A DNA stretch of 64,000 bases. It comes from Oricola cellulosilytica. GTDB taxonomy: Bacteria; Pseudomonadota; Alphaproteobacteria; Rhizobiales; Rhizobiaceae. Location: NCBI RefSeq assembly GCF_019966575.1, contig NZ_JAINFK010000004.1, positions 62,001 to 126,000 of the forward strand, written 5' to 3'. A program made the position numbers and the translations under genes. Positions 43,170 through 51,565 of this stretch are shown here, piece after piece; the first letter of the stretch is position 1; every line of letters begins with the position of its first letter. Under the pieces are notes generated by a model. It was not told the origin of the DNA and made no database searches. It was given only the letters and a program-made list of their open reading frames with translations.

Positions 43170-45961
43170 GGCACGCCTTCCTGCAGGAGATCGAGGCGGC
43201 GGCCGAAGGGACGGCTGGGCTGGCGGGGCGCGATCAGCGACACGTCGAGCTCGAAATAGCCGCCGGCGGCGGCCGGTACGAAGCGCGGATCGCCGGAATA
43301 GGGGTCGCCGAGCGCCACCCGGTAGCGGCCCGGCCCGGTGTTGACCAGCACGCCGCCGCGGATCTGCGCCGCCGTGATCGGAACCCCGTTGGCCGTGCCG
43401 ATCGGCATCTGCGCGGCGAGATCGTCCTCGCTGATCGAGCCGACCAGGTCCTCGAGCGCATCGGCACGCATGCCGGGCGGCGCGATCGTCTCGACCCCGT
43501 TCACCGTGGCGATGCCGCCATGCTTGACGCCGTCCCGCCACGTCGCGCCGAGCACTTCCTCGACGGCCTGGCCATAGGCTTCGCGCGCGGCGTTGCCGGC
43601 CATGTCGAAATCCGTCGCGTCGATGCCGAGGGCCGCGATGCGGCGTTCGAACAGGATGTTGGCGGTGCGGCGGACCGGGTCGCGCAGCTGAGGCACGGCA
43701 TAAAAGGCCGCTCCGGCGGTCTCGGCGAGCGCCGCGTCGAGCTTGGCGTTGGACGGCAGCGGCGAGGAATAGCCGTCCATCGCGCGCAGGTGCAGCCCTT
43801 CGGCGATCTCGGCGGCAAGGCGGCCATTGCCGGTCGCGTGGTACAGCCCGCCGAGATGCGCCAGCACCGGCGCTTCCTTCGACACTTCGGCGAGCGCCGC
43901 CGGCGCCGCGTCGCCTAGCCCGGCGGTCAGCCCAGCGACCAGGCCGGGAAGCTGCATCGGATCGTCCTGGACGGCCTGTTTCAGCGCCTCGGCCTCCGCA
44001 GGCGTGAAATAACGCGGCGCGCGGCCGTAATGGCCGGCGATCGCTTCGGCGTCGTTGACGCGCTCGGCGAGCGACGCGGTCAGCGTGTCGGCCGAGGAGA
44101 AGTCGATCGGCTCGACCGCGGCGACGCCGGCGCGGCTGGCGAAGGTCAGCGGATCCTCGTCGAGACCGGCTTCCATTTCGCCGGCCAGGCCCTCCATCAC
44201 GTCGAGCGTGGTCAGTGCCGTATCGGTCGCGCCGTCCCTGGCGATCCGGTCCTCGAGGGCGGCGATCTGCGCGCGCACCACTTCCGGCCGTGCGGCGATG
44301 TGGGCCTTCTGCCAGTCGGCGAGGCCGTCGAGGAACTGCATCGTCGCCGAAAGGTCGGGATCGCCGGTCTCGGCCACGGCCCGGGCCAGCGCGTCGCGCC
44401 GTTCGGCCGGGATCGGCAGGCCCTTCTTCAGGATCTTGATCTGGCCGTCGATGTCCTTCTGCAGCGCCGTGTCGCGCTTGCGCGCGGCAACCTCGTCGGC
44501 CTGCAGGCGGCGCGTCATCTCGCCGGTCAGCTTGTCGTAGCTCTCCGGGGACAGCGCCTCGGACAGCCCCTCGCCCGCCTTCCATTCCTCCTGGAAGCGC
44601 TGCAGGAACGCGGCCCGGCCGGCGGCGTCCTGCTGCTGCTCGAAACCGCCGAGCAGCCGCGCCGAAATCACTTCCTGCGCGGTCTCGCGCTTCAGCCTCT
44701 CGCGCGCCAGCGGGGTCATCGGCGCGGCATCGATGTCGGCATTGATCGCGGCGAGCTCGGCGGCGATCGCCGCGTCGGCCGTCTCGTCGCTGCCGGCCTT
44801 CAGGGCGTTGCGCAGGATGGACGTGCGCCGGCTCTCGATCTGGGTCTCGAAGGAGGCCTTGACCTCCTCCTCGAACCGGTCGCGGTAGTCGCTGGCGGCG
44901 CCGATCATGATGCCGATCTTGTTGCGTTCGAAGGCCGCCCGGACGCGCGCCTTCGCCAGCGGCGGCAGTTCGCTTTCGATGCCGGACCAGGAAGCGTCGA
45001 GTGCTTCTTCGAGCCCGGCCGGATCGCCGGAATGGCGGATCGCGAGCGCGTCCATCTTTCCGCGCATCGCCGTTTCCAGCCGGTTCAGCGTGATGTCCGC
45101 CGCGGCCTGGTTGTAGGCATCCGCCGCGACCGAGACGCCCGGCATCTGCGGCACGCCGCCAAACGCGCCGGTCAGTTTCACCGTCACCGCGCCGCTGGTG
45201 CCGCCAGGGAGCGAATTGTCGAGCGCCGCGCCGGGGGCTCCGCCGGCCTTGGCAAGCCACAGGCCGGCGAACTGCCCGGCCGTCATTCCGGGCCGGCCGC
45301 CGTTGAGCGCCACGGCCTCGGCGCCGACGAGCGAGGCCGCCGGTACATTCGGGTTCGACAGCAGTTTGCTCGCTCCGCCTGCGCCCTGCTGGTGGGCGAG
45401 ATAGAGCTCGCCGCGGGTCGGCTCGCGGCCGAGCGCCTTCTTCAGCACCGCCCGGTTGTCCCGCATCAGCCGTGCGGCGGCGTCAGACGCCTCGACGGCG
45501 TCGAAACGGTTGGCGAGCCCGTAATCGGCGGCGGTGCCGTCGACGAACTGGAAAAGGCCGCCTGCCGACGATTTCGGGTTTTTCGCCCTGGTGTTGCCGC
45601 GGCTCTCCAGCCAGGCGATCGCCTTCAGGTCCTCCGGGTTCTGGCCATAGCGCAGCGCCGCGTTGGCGATGATGTTGCCTGTCGTCGCCGAAACCCGCCC
45701 GGTGCTCCCGGTGCCGCGCGGCACCGGCGCATCGGTGAATGCGAAGTCGACGCCCGGCATCTCGACCGCGGCGGCCGCCGCCGCGCCCTTTTCGGCGAAT
45801 TCGCGCCGCACCGTCTTTGCCGCCATGTCTGTCAGCCGGCCCGACAATTGCGCGGCGACCGATGCTACCGCGCCGGCGGCGGCGACGGCGCCCGTTTCGA
45901 GATCGACGGCGACACTGCCCTTGCGCGGCGCCCTGGCCGAAAATGTCGGGATCTGCGTCAT
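43166..45961 (-). CDS. Internal virion protein with lytic transglycosylase domain (T7 gp16-like role)
   Basis: 931 residues. Residues about 90-210 form an SLT-type domain: NAALRYGQNPEDLKAIAWLE with catalytic glutamate E119 in WLESRGN, SSAGGLFQFVDGTAADYGLA and GELYLAHQQGAGGASKLL. The remaining about 700 residues are mostly charged alpha-helix (for example EEEVKASFETQIESRRTSIL), as expected for a virion protein that unfolds during injection. It would locally open peptidoglycan so that the short tail can extend into the cell. ATGA and GTGA overlaps with both neighbours. Confidence 0.82.
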   Translation of the reverse strand: MTQIPTFSARAPRKGSVAVDLETGAVAAAGAVASVAAQLSGRLTDMAAKTVRREFAEKGAAAAAAVEMPGVDFAFTDAPVPRGTGSTGRVSATTGNIIANAALRYGQNPEDLKAIAWLESRGNTRAKNPKSSAGGLFQFVDGTAADYGLANRFDAVEASDAAARLMRDNRAVLKKALGREPTRGELYLAHQQGAGGASKLLSNPNVPAASLVGAEAVALNGGRPGMTAGQFAGLWLAKAGGAPGAALDNSLPGGTSGAVTVKLTGAFGGVPQMPGVSVAADAYNQAAADITLNRLETAMRGKMDALAIRHSGDPAGLEEALDASWSGIESELPPLAKARVRAAFERNKIGIMIGAASDYRDRFEEEVKASFETQIESRRTSILRNALKAGSDETADAAIAAELAAINADIDAAPMTPLARERLKRETAQEVISARLLGGFEQQQDAAGRAAFLQRFQEEWKAGEGLSEALSPESYDKLTGEMTRRLQADEVAARKRDTALQKDIDGQIKILKKGLPIPAERRDALARAVAETGDPDLSATMQFLDGLADWQKAHIAARPEVVRAQIAALEDRIARDGATDTALTTLDVMEGLAGEMEAGLDEDPLTFASRAGVAAVEPIDFSSADTLTASLAERVNDAEAIAGHYGRAPRYFTPAEAEALKQAVQDDPMQLPGLVAGLTAGLGDAAPAALAEVSKEAPVLAHLGGLYHATGNGRLAAEIAEGLHLRAMDGYSSPLPSNAKLDAALAETAGAAFYAVPQLRDPVRRTANILFERRIAALGIDATDFDMAGNAAREAYGQAVEEVLGATWRDGVKHGGIATVNGVETIAPPGMRADALEDLVGSISEDDLAAQMPIGTANGVPITAAQIRGGVLVNTGPGRYRVALGDPYSGDPRFVPAAAGGYFELDVSLIAPRQPSRPFGRRLDLLQEGVP

Positions 45962-46509
45962 GCGCCGATTTCCTTGCGGTCGAGCGCCGCATTGGCGAGC
46001 GTTCCGGCCGCGCCGGCGAAGCCCTGGAACAGCGCCGAGCGGCCGCGCGACCGGGCGTTGCGGGCGGCGCGGCGGCGCTGCAGCGACCGGGCAAGCGACT
46101 GGTTGGAACTGATCGAAAGTTCGCTCTCGGCGTCCTCGACCGCCTGTTTCTGCGCCTGTTCGACCGAGACCGAACCGAGATTGACCCCGCCCGACGCGAA
46201 CAGAACCTTCTGGTTGGCGATCGTGTTTGCCAGTTCCGCCTTCAGCGCGGCGCTCGTTTCCTTGGCGTCGACGAACTCCTCGCGGGCCTCGTACTGTTGC
46301 TGGCGGGCTTCCGCGTTCTGCTGCTGCTGCGCGGCGATGCCGCGGCCGATCTGGCTGACCACGCCGAACGTGGTGGAGATCGTCTTGAGCGTGAACAGGC
46401 CGCCCGATCCGGACGCACCCGCCGCCGCGCCGGCGGCACCCGTTGCGGCCTTGACGCCTGCGCCGATGCCGCCGATCAGTTTGGCCGCCAGGCCGCCTAC
46501 CAGTTCCAT
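45958..46509 (-). CDS. Small internal virion protein (T7 gp14-like)
   Basis: 183 residues. A glycine/alanine-rich amphipathic N-terminus (LIGGIGAGVKAATGAAGAAA) is followed by a long glutamine- and glutamate-rich coiled region (AAQQQQNAEARQQQYEAREE) and the core KVLFASGGVNLGSVSVEQAQ. This pattern is common in internal virion protein B of T7-like phages, which forms the outer-membrane part of the injection channel. It lies 10 nt after the tail tube B gene and overlaps the transglycosylase gene by 4 nt. Confidence 0.75.
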   Translation of the reverse strand: MELVGGLAAKLIGGIGAGVKAATGAAGAAAGASGSGGLFTLKTISTTFGVVSQIGRGIAAQQQQNAEARQQQYEAREEFVDAKETSAALKAELANTIANQKVLFASGGVNLGSVSVEQAQKQAVEDAESELSISSNQSLARSLQRRRAARNARSRGRSALFQGFAGAAGTLANAALDRKEIGA

Positions 46510-46519
46510 GTCGCCGCTC

Positions 46520-48997
46520 CTATGCCGCCACGTCCTTTTGCACCGCCCTGACCAGCAGCCGGCCGGGATGAAGCTGGGTCACTGTCAGCGTCCCGTCTTC
46601 GGTGAAGCCGTGCATGCCCTCGGCCTCGATGCGTCCGGTGACCGGCTGGTCGAGCGGTCCGGTATCGGTGGTGACGCTGTCGTTCGAATGCAGGGGGATG
46701 TCGACCGCCGCCGCGCCGTTGGCGGCGATCGCCAGCGACGTCGTGTCGAGAACGGAGATCACCGCCCGGCACACCCGCTTCAGACGCGCCTCGCGCTGCC
46801 CCGTTTCCGCCTCGAGCAGGATCTTGGGATCGGTGGCGGAGGGCGGCGTCCACGAGCCCGCGATCACCGTCCCCTCGAGCGCCCGGTCGCACTCGACCGC
46901 GCCACCGGCCACGGTGTAGGGGCCGAAGAACGAGCCGGCGTTCTGCAGCCATACCTGCCGGCCGTTGAAGCGTGACAGCCCGGAGATCGTCGCCGAGGCC
47001 GGCGCGACGGTCTGTTCCAGCGCCTCGTCGAGATAGCCGGCAGCGTCGTAGCGCTCGAGCCGGATCTCGGCGGCGCCGTCGACGGTCCGCTCGGCGGTCA
47101 GCCAAACCTCGTTGGAGCGCGAGACGGTCAGCGACTTGAAAAGCCCGTCGGTGTGCCAAGGCGCGAAGCCGCTCACCTCTTGCGTCCGCATCATCGTCAG
47201 CACGGTGATCGAGCCGTCGCCATTGACGATCATCAAAAGGTCGGCGTTGACATAGCCGGCGGCCCGCCTGCGGTTCATGTCGACGGGCGCGATGATCAGG
47301 TGCGAGGACAGGATCGAGGCGTTGTCGGAGACGTAGTTCTCCTCGAGCGCGGTGTAGTTGAGCAGGCGAAGCGTCGTTCCCCCGTCCTGGACGTAGAACA
47401 GCGCGTTGTCGGACGATGTCAGCGGCACGCCGGCCTTGATGCCGGGGCTGTCGGAAAACCCGAATTTCGGCGCTTCCGTCGCCGAAAGCGTGTCGTCGCG
47501 CAGGAACGCGACCTGCTTGTCGCCGATGATGACGAGCAAGGACGCCGGGGCGATGTCGCGGATCTCGTTGTTCTGCGGGAACTCGACCTCGTATGAGAAC
47601 GCCGCGGTGGCGATGTCGATCTCCGTGTTGAGGTCGAAGGGCGAACCCTGGACGCTGGCGATGATATCGTTCGGGCGCTTCCTCAACCCGCCCATGACGA
47701 GCCGCTGCCCGACGAAGCGCCCGACCGCCGGCCATCCGGCCGAGGCGGAAATCACCGGCTCGCCAGGCGCCTTGCCTTCCTGCTTGGTGCGCACCCGCAC
47801 GAAACCGTTGGCGTTCAGCGCCGTGCCGGCCATGATCAGCCAGTCCCGCTCGGCATTGTCGCCGCCCGTGAACTCGATCTGAAACGTGTTCCCGCCGATC
47901 GCCGTGACCGTCAGGCCGGCGTCGACGCCGCTCAAGTCCTCCAGGGCCGTCTTGATGGCGGTCGCCGTCACGGAGTCGGCCGCATCGCGAGTGATCGCGA
48001 CCGTCGTCTGGCCCTCGAGCGTCAGGTCGAACTGCTCGCTGCCGGCGATGGTGTAGAGCGTGACCTGCTGGATCTCGTTGACGCCGTTGGTGTAGATCCC
48101 GCCATAGTCGGCAAGCGGCACGTTCTCGAACGAGACACGCTCGAGCGACCATTCGCCGTCACCGCCCATGCGCACCAGTTTCAGTGTCTGCACGTCGCGG
48201 TGGAAGCCGAGCAGCGTGTCGTAGCGCTGTTCGGGCTTGACGATCCGCAGCTGCGCCTCGGTCACCGGCCAGTCGGCTGCGGCCTGCCACGCGCCGTTCT
48301 TGAAGATGTCGCAATTGCCCGCGGAAAACACCAGCTCGGTCGCGCTGCCGTCCTCGCCGGTGAAATCGCGGACGATCGCATCGGTCTTGGCCCCGCTTTC
48401 GGTCCAGGCGCCGATGTCCCGGACGGTGACCGCGCCGGACGCGCCCGTCGTGGCGTCGACGGCGAAGCGGAATTTCTGCGCGCTTATCCCGCCATCACCC
48501 GGCGCACCCGATGCGAAGCGGCGGCCCCGCGCCACGGTGTCGATCTTCAGCGCCGCGCCGAACGCCTGCCAGGCCGCACCGGTCCAGTATTCGGCGATCA
48601 GGGCGGCGGGCGCCCCGGCCGTCGCCATCATGACGCCGGTTATGTCGAGGAAGTGGATCGTTTTGACGGCGCCGAAATCGATCTCGGCGAGCACGAAGCG
48701 CGCGCCGGCGGCCGCCGACGTGACGATGTCGGTGTTGTCGTCGAGCAGGTTGGCGGCGGTTCCCCCGTTCGGCAGCGTCAGCATGCCGGCGGTGATCGGT
48801 TCCTCTGTCAGCGCCCTTCGCGCGCGGCCGAAATCCGTGGTGCCGCCGGCGTCGGCGTAGCCGCCCTGCGGCAGCATCACGATCCGCTCGCCCGCCGACA
48901 GCGACCCGGCGACGAATTTGGTGTCGCGCCGCTCGATCGTCAGCGGCGCTAGGACGCCGTAGGTGTGGGCGGCCTGGAAGGTGGTGACGTTCGGCAT
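46520..48997 (-). CDS. Tail tubular protein B / tail nozzle (T7 gp12-like)
   Basis: 825 residues, beta-rich. Features seen in nozzle proteins include the N-terminal IERRDTKFVAGSLSAGERIV, the RFVGQRLVMGGLRKRPNDIIASVQGSPFDLN block, LLVIIGDKQVAFLRDDTLSA and the beta-propeller-like C-terminal part with NYTALEENYVSDNASILSSH and VWLTAERTVDGAAEIRLERY. It lies 4 nt after the tail tube A gene. It should form the end of the short tail that contacts the host surface. Confidence 0.82.
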   Translation of the reverse strand: MPNVTTFQAAHTYGVLAPLTIERRDTKFVAGSLSAGERIVMLPQGGYADAGGTTDFGRARRALTEEPITAGMLTLPNGGTAANLLDDNTDIVTSAAAGARFVLAEIDFGAVKTIHFLDITGVMMATAGAPAALIAEYWTGAAWQAFGAALKIDTVARGRRFASGAPGDGGISAQKFRFAVDATTGASGAVTVRDIGAWTESGAKTDAIVRDFTGEDGSATELVFSAGNCDIFKNGAWQAAADWPVTEAQLRIVKPEQRYDTLLGFHRDVQTLKLVRMGGDGEWSLERVSFENVPLADYGGIYTNGVNEIQQVTLYTIAGSEQFDLTLEGQTTVAITRDAADSVTATAIKTALEDLSGVDAGLTVTAIGGNTFQIEFTGGDNAERDWLIMAGTALNANGFVRVRTKQEGKAPGEPVISASAGWPAVGRFVGQRLVMGGLRKRPNDIIASVQGSPFDLNTEIDIATAAFSYEVEFPQNNEIRDIAPASLLVIIGDKQVAFLRDDTLSATEAPKFGFSDSPGIKAGVPLTSSDNALFYVQDGGTTLRLLNYTALEENYVSDNASILSSHLIIAPVDMNRRRAAGYVNADLLMIVNGDGSITVLTMMRTQEVSGFAPWHTDGLFKSLTVSRSNEVWLTAERTVDGAAEIRLERYDAAGYLDEALEQTVAPASATISGLSRFNGRQVWLQNAGSFFGPYTVAGGAVECDRALEGTVIAGSWTPPSATDPKILLEAETGQREARLKRVCRAVISVLDTTSLAIAANGAAAVDIPLHSNDSVTTDTGPLDQPVTGRIEAEGMHGFTEDGTLTVTQLHPGRLLVRAVQKDVAA

Positions 48998-49001
48998 GGC
49001 G

Positions 49002-49643
49002 TCAGCCCCAGCCGTAGCGCGCGTCGTCGGCGTCGTAGCCGTCGCGGATGTCGGTCAGCGGGTTGCGGCCGTCCGCCGGCTGTTTCGACGGGGCGGCCTG
49101 CGCATCGAGGTCGCAGGCCACCTTGAACTGGCCGCCGTCGCCCTGGAAGTCGGGGGGGCCGTAGGCGTCGCGCCGCAGCGTGTTGCGCAGGGTCCGGTCC
49201 TCGCGGATCTCGAGCGCGTATTCGGCTGCGCAGCACAGCGTCATCAGCTCGCGGAAATAGCCCGGCCAGTGAGGCACGGGCGGTTTTGCCTGGTATTCGG
49301 CAAAGCAGGTCTCGCTTGCCGTGTACACCTCGTTGCCGGAAAGCTGGAACCGGCTCAAGGGCCGGTTGTCGGTCGCGCTCTCGTAATAGGCGCGCGGCTG
49401 CGCAAGCCGCTGCGGCGGCAGCTGGAAGGCCTTCGACCAGCCGAGCGGCGGCGATGCGGTCAGCGCCGTGAGCGCTGTGAAGAAGATCGTGAAATGCCAG
49501 GGGTATTTGGAAAGCACGTCCTCGAGCACCGCGTCATAGGTCAAAACGACGCCGATGCCGGCCGGGCCGGGCGAGGCCTCGCTCTGGATCGGCAGGCAGC
49601 CGATGCGGGAAAGCGCGCGGTTGATGATCGTGATCTTGTCCAT
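49002..49643 (-). CDS. Tail tubular protein A (T7 gp11-like adaptor)
   Basis: 213 residues. The N-terminus MDKITIINRALSRIGCLPIQ and then VLTYDAVLEDVLSKYPWHFT are the hallmark of the gp11/gp4-type head-to-tail adaptor, where a helical pair is followed by a beta insert; QLSGNEVYTA and FRELMTLCCAAEYALEIRED complete the pattern. A dodecamer of this protein would join the portal to the nozzle (46520-48997). Confidence 0.88.
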   Translation of the reverse strand: MDKITIINRALSRIGCLPIQSEASPGPAGIGVVLTYDAVLEDVLSKYPWHFTIFFTALTALTASPPLGWSKAFQLPPQRLAQPRAYYESATDNRPLSRFQLSGNEVYTASETCFAEYQAKPPVPHWPGYFRELMTLCCAAEYALEIREDRTLRNTLRRDAYGPPDFQGDGGQFKVACDLDAQAAPSKQPADGRNPLTDIRDGYDADDARYGWG

Positions 49644-49666
49644 GCGGGCAACCTGGTGTTCGGGGT

Positions 49667-49702
49667 CCCCGCCAGCGAGCGAAGCGACGCTTAAGGGCGG
49701 GG
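49667..49702. repeat. Prophage hairpin repeat, copy 2
   Basis: CCCCGCC at 49667-49673 pairs with GGCGGGG at 49696-49702. Its interior differs from copy 1 only around GAAGCGACGC. It lies 24 bp upstream of the tail tube A start. Confidence 0.7.
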
Positions 49703-49711
49703 TGGAAACTG

Positions 49712-49754
49712 CCCCGCCGGCGACGAGCCGCCGGCGAGGAGCTTAAGGGCGGGG
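49712..49754. repeat. Prophage hairpin repeat, copy 3 (variant loop)
   Basis: CCCCGCC (49712-49718) and GGCGGGG (49748-49754) keep the stem and the 14-mer GCTTAAGGGCGGGG, but the loop contains a different GCCGGCGACGAGCCGCCGGC sequence. It starts 4 bp after the stop of the decoration-protein gene, a position consistent with mRNA 3'-end function. Confidence 0.65.
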
Positions 49755-49758
49755 CTGG

Positions 49759-50223
49759 TTAAAGCCCCAGTGCGTTCTTGATCGCCAGGATGTCGGCGGT
49801 GTTGCGGTCGGTGGCCCGCGCCAGCGAGGCGACCGCGTTCGCCACCTCCGCCTGGCTATAGGCGCCGCCGATCGCGGCGATCGTGTCGGACGCGACGCCG
49901 CCGGAATTGTCGGTAAGGTCGACGCCGGTCAGGACCACGGCCGCGCCGATGCCCTCCCGCTTGACCGTGACGTTGGTTCCGTCGTTTGTCGCCACCATGT
50001 ATGTGCGGTAGAGCGGCGTGCCGTCGAGATCCATGCGGACGTCGATCAGCTCGCCGACCTGCAGCACGTCGGCAAGCGTGTTGAAGTGGCCGGCCGTCTC
50101 GACCGTCGCCGCGTCGTCGATGGTCGCATAGTCCCAGTCGCAAAGCTGCTTGATGTTGGCGCCCGAGCCGTAGGACACGCCCTCGCCCTTGCGCCTGATC
50201 TTTCCGTTTCCCAGGGTTCGCAT
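49759..50223 (-). CDS. Head fibre/decoration-like phage protein
   Basis: 154 residues. The N-terminal part (MRTLGNGKIRRKGEGVSYGS, SGANIKQLCDWDYATIDDAA) is beta-rich. The C-terminal SGGVASDTIAAIGGAYSQAE and VANAVASLARATDRNTADIL resemble a tail seen in head-fibre or decoration proteins of several short-tailed phages. It lies immediately downstream of the capsid gene, separated by a GC hairpin. Confidence 0.65.
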   Translation of the reverse strand: MRTLGNGKIRRKGEGVSYGSGANIKQLCDWDYATIDDAATVETAGHFNTLADVLQVGELIDVRMDLDGTPLYRTYMVATNDGTNVTVKREGIGAAVVLTGVDLTDNSGGVASDTIAAIGGAYSQAEVANAVASLARATDRNTADILAIKNALGL

Positions 50224-50253
50224 GTGCGTTTTCCTCTGTTGGGTGTGATGTCG

Positions 50254-50273
50254 GGGCGGCGCGGACGCCGCCC
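50254..50273 (-). terminator. GC hairpin after the major capsid gene
   Basis: GGGCGGC (50254-50260) pairs with GCCGCCC (50267-50273) around GCGGAC. It begins 17 bp after the capsid stop codon and may partially terminate transcription or stabilise the capsid message, raising capsid over tail protein output. Confidence 0.5.
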
Positions 50274-50289
50274 GGTTCGATGGAGCGCC

Positions 50290-51153
50290 TTAGGCGGCGG
50301 GCAGGACGATGTCGGCCGGCACGTATTTGGCCTGCAGCTTGACGGTGCCCTCCGGCAGCAGCAACTTGGAGCCGATGCGCATGCGCATGTTGTGGGTCCA
50401 GCAGTCCTTCCGGTTGTCCCAGACCACATTGCCCGTCAGCTGGCGGACATAGCCGAAGCCGATCGCCGAGCGGTGCCACATCAGGCAGGTCGCCTGGGCG
50501 GCGATGTCCTGCTCACGCAGCGTCTTGTCGGACAGCGAGAAGATGTGGATGCCGTTCCAGGTCTTGGCGAGGTTGCCGGTGACGAACGGAAGGTTCGGCC
50601 CGACATAATCGGAATTGGCGATGCGCTTGTCGCCGATCAGCATCGCCCAGCTCACGCTGTCGACCGCGCAGAAGACGTTGCCGTCCTGCACCTCGACATC
50701 GTCCTGCATCAGCGCCTGCTTGCCCTTCACCAGCGTCTCGACCGACATCAGGCTGGCATAGGCGCCGACCGTTTTGGTCGCCGCGCGCAGCGCCCGCACG
50801 ATCGTCTTGTCGTGCACCCGGCCGAGCGCCATGGCCGAGCGTTTCGCCACCGCCTGCTGGCGGTTGACGGTCATCTGGTCGAGATCGTCCTCGTACACCT
50901 CCTCGAAGGCGCGCGATTTCTTGGTGTCGACCGCGACCGTGGTGTCGTTCGGATTGGAGGGCTTGGCGATGTCGCCGCGCTTCACGTCCTCCTCCGCCTC
51001 GACGACGCCGAAGATCGGAAAATGCATTTTCTCGCCGGTGATCTTTTCCGGCGCGGTCGTGGTGTTGCGAAGCGCAAACCCGCCCGACTGGTATTCGTGC
51101 AGCGCGGTCGTTCGCCACTGCTGCACGTAATGATTGGGTGCCGTGTCTGACAT
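50290..51153 (-). CDS. Major capsid protein
   Basis: 287 residues. Identification rests on position (scaffold, then this gene, then decoration protein and tail tube A) and on capsid-like features: ALRNTTTAPEKITGEKMHFP, EDDLDQMTVNRQQAVAKRSA and a C-terminal WTHNMRMRIGSKLLLPEGTV beta region. It is shorter than T7 gp10 but similar in size to capsid proteins of other podovirus-like prophages. Flanking hairpin, spacer and the regulatory motif at 51289 suggest that it is expressed at a high level separately from its neighbours. Confidence 0.82.
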   Translation of the reverse strand: MSDTAPNHYVQQWRTTALHEYQSGGFALRNTTTAPEKITGEKMHFPIFGVVEAEEDVKRGDIAKPSNPNDTTVAVDTKKSRAFEEVYEDDLDQMTVNRQQAVAKRSAMALGRVHDKTIVRALRAATKTVGAYASLMSVETLVKGKQALMQDDVEVQDGNVFCAVDSVSWAMLIGDKRIANSDYVGPNLPFVTGNLAKTWNGIHIFSLSDKTLREQDIAAQATCLMWHRSAIGFGYVRQLTGNVVWDNRKDCWTHNMRMRIGSKLLLPEGTVKLQAKYVPADIVLPAA

Positions 51154-51288
51154 GATCGTTTCCCGTGATTGAGGTTTTCAAGCCGGGGGCCGAGTGCCAG
51201 ATGTTGCGCGGGCCTTTCGGTGTCGACGGGTGCCGCGCGCCGTCCGGGTCCATCCTCCGATAACGGGGCACGATAGAAGCGCCGGAAC

Positions 51289-51301
51289 GCTGTTACCTTT
51301 T
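51289..51301 (-). promoter_or_regulatory. Phage motif AAAAGGTAACAGC, copy 3 (capsid)
   Basis: Exact copy, 136 bp upstream of the capsid ATG. It contains the TAA of the small ORF at 51293-51472. Candidate promoter for the capsid transcript. Confidence 0.45.
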
Positions 51302-51472
51302 GGGGCGCAACTGGAGGCCTGCTGCCATGGCGGCAAGCAATGTCGCTGAAACGGTTGTCTGAAGAAGCGGGACTGGCCCTATATGTGGCGGGCGCTCTGC
51401 CTCGTCTCTCATGCGGGCTTTCTTTCTCGCGGCAGCCTTCTTCGCGGCTGGGCGGGCGTTCTTCCTTGGCAA
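51293..51472 (-). CDS. Small basic phage ORF between scaffold and capsid genes
   Basis: 59 residues from a TTG at 51472 with a near-ideal ribosome-binding site, AGGAGGAA, three bases upstream. The first 20 residues are strongly basic (MPRKNARPAAKKAAARKKAR), and the rest is neutral with a hydrophobic helix (TVSATLLAAMAAGL) ending RPKR. No homologue is recognised. A leader peptide, a small DNA-binding head protein or a fortuitous ORF are all possible. It fills most of the otherwise unexplained 412-bp gap between the scaffold and capsid genes. Confidence 0.4.
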   Translation of the reverse strand: MPRKNARPAAKKAAARKKARMRDEAERPPHIGPVPLLQTTVSATLLAAMAAGLQLRPKR

Positions 51473-51543
51473 TTGTTCCTCCTAGGGCCTTGGAACTATG
51501 CCCTTAAGCGCCGTGCCATGCTTGTTGACCGCGCGGCGCCGGA

Positions 51544-51557
51544 GCTTAAGGGCGGGG
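51544..51557. repeat. Prophage hairpin repeat, copy 4 (truncated)
   Basis: The 14-mer GCTTAAGGGCGGGG starts 8 bp after the scaffold stop. Instead of CCCCGCC its partner is GCCCTTAAGC near 51500, so a different, longer-range hairpin can form. Same orientation as the other copies. Confidence 0.6.
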
Positions 51558-51565
51558 CGCAAGGA

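Noticed and set aside
43170-45260. Upstream extension of the 41307-43169 frame to give 1317 codons
   Set aside because: The extension is antisense-like Arg-rich sequence overlapping the transglycosylase-type gene. The GTG at 43169 overlaps the previous stop by 4 nt, as elsewhere in this operon.
44030-46975. 981-codon plus-strand ORF opposite the ejection-protein genes
   Set aside because: Arg/Gly/Ala-rich antisense translation typical of high-GC DNA. The minus-strand genes have domains, ribosome-binding sites and coupled starts.
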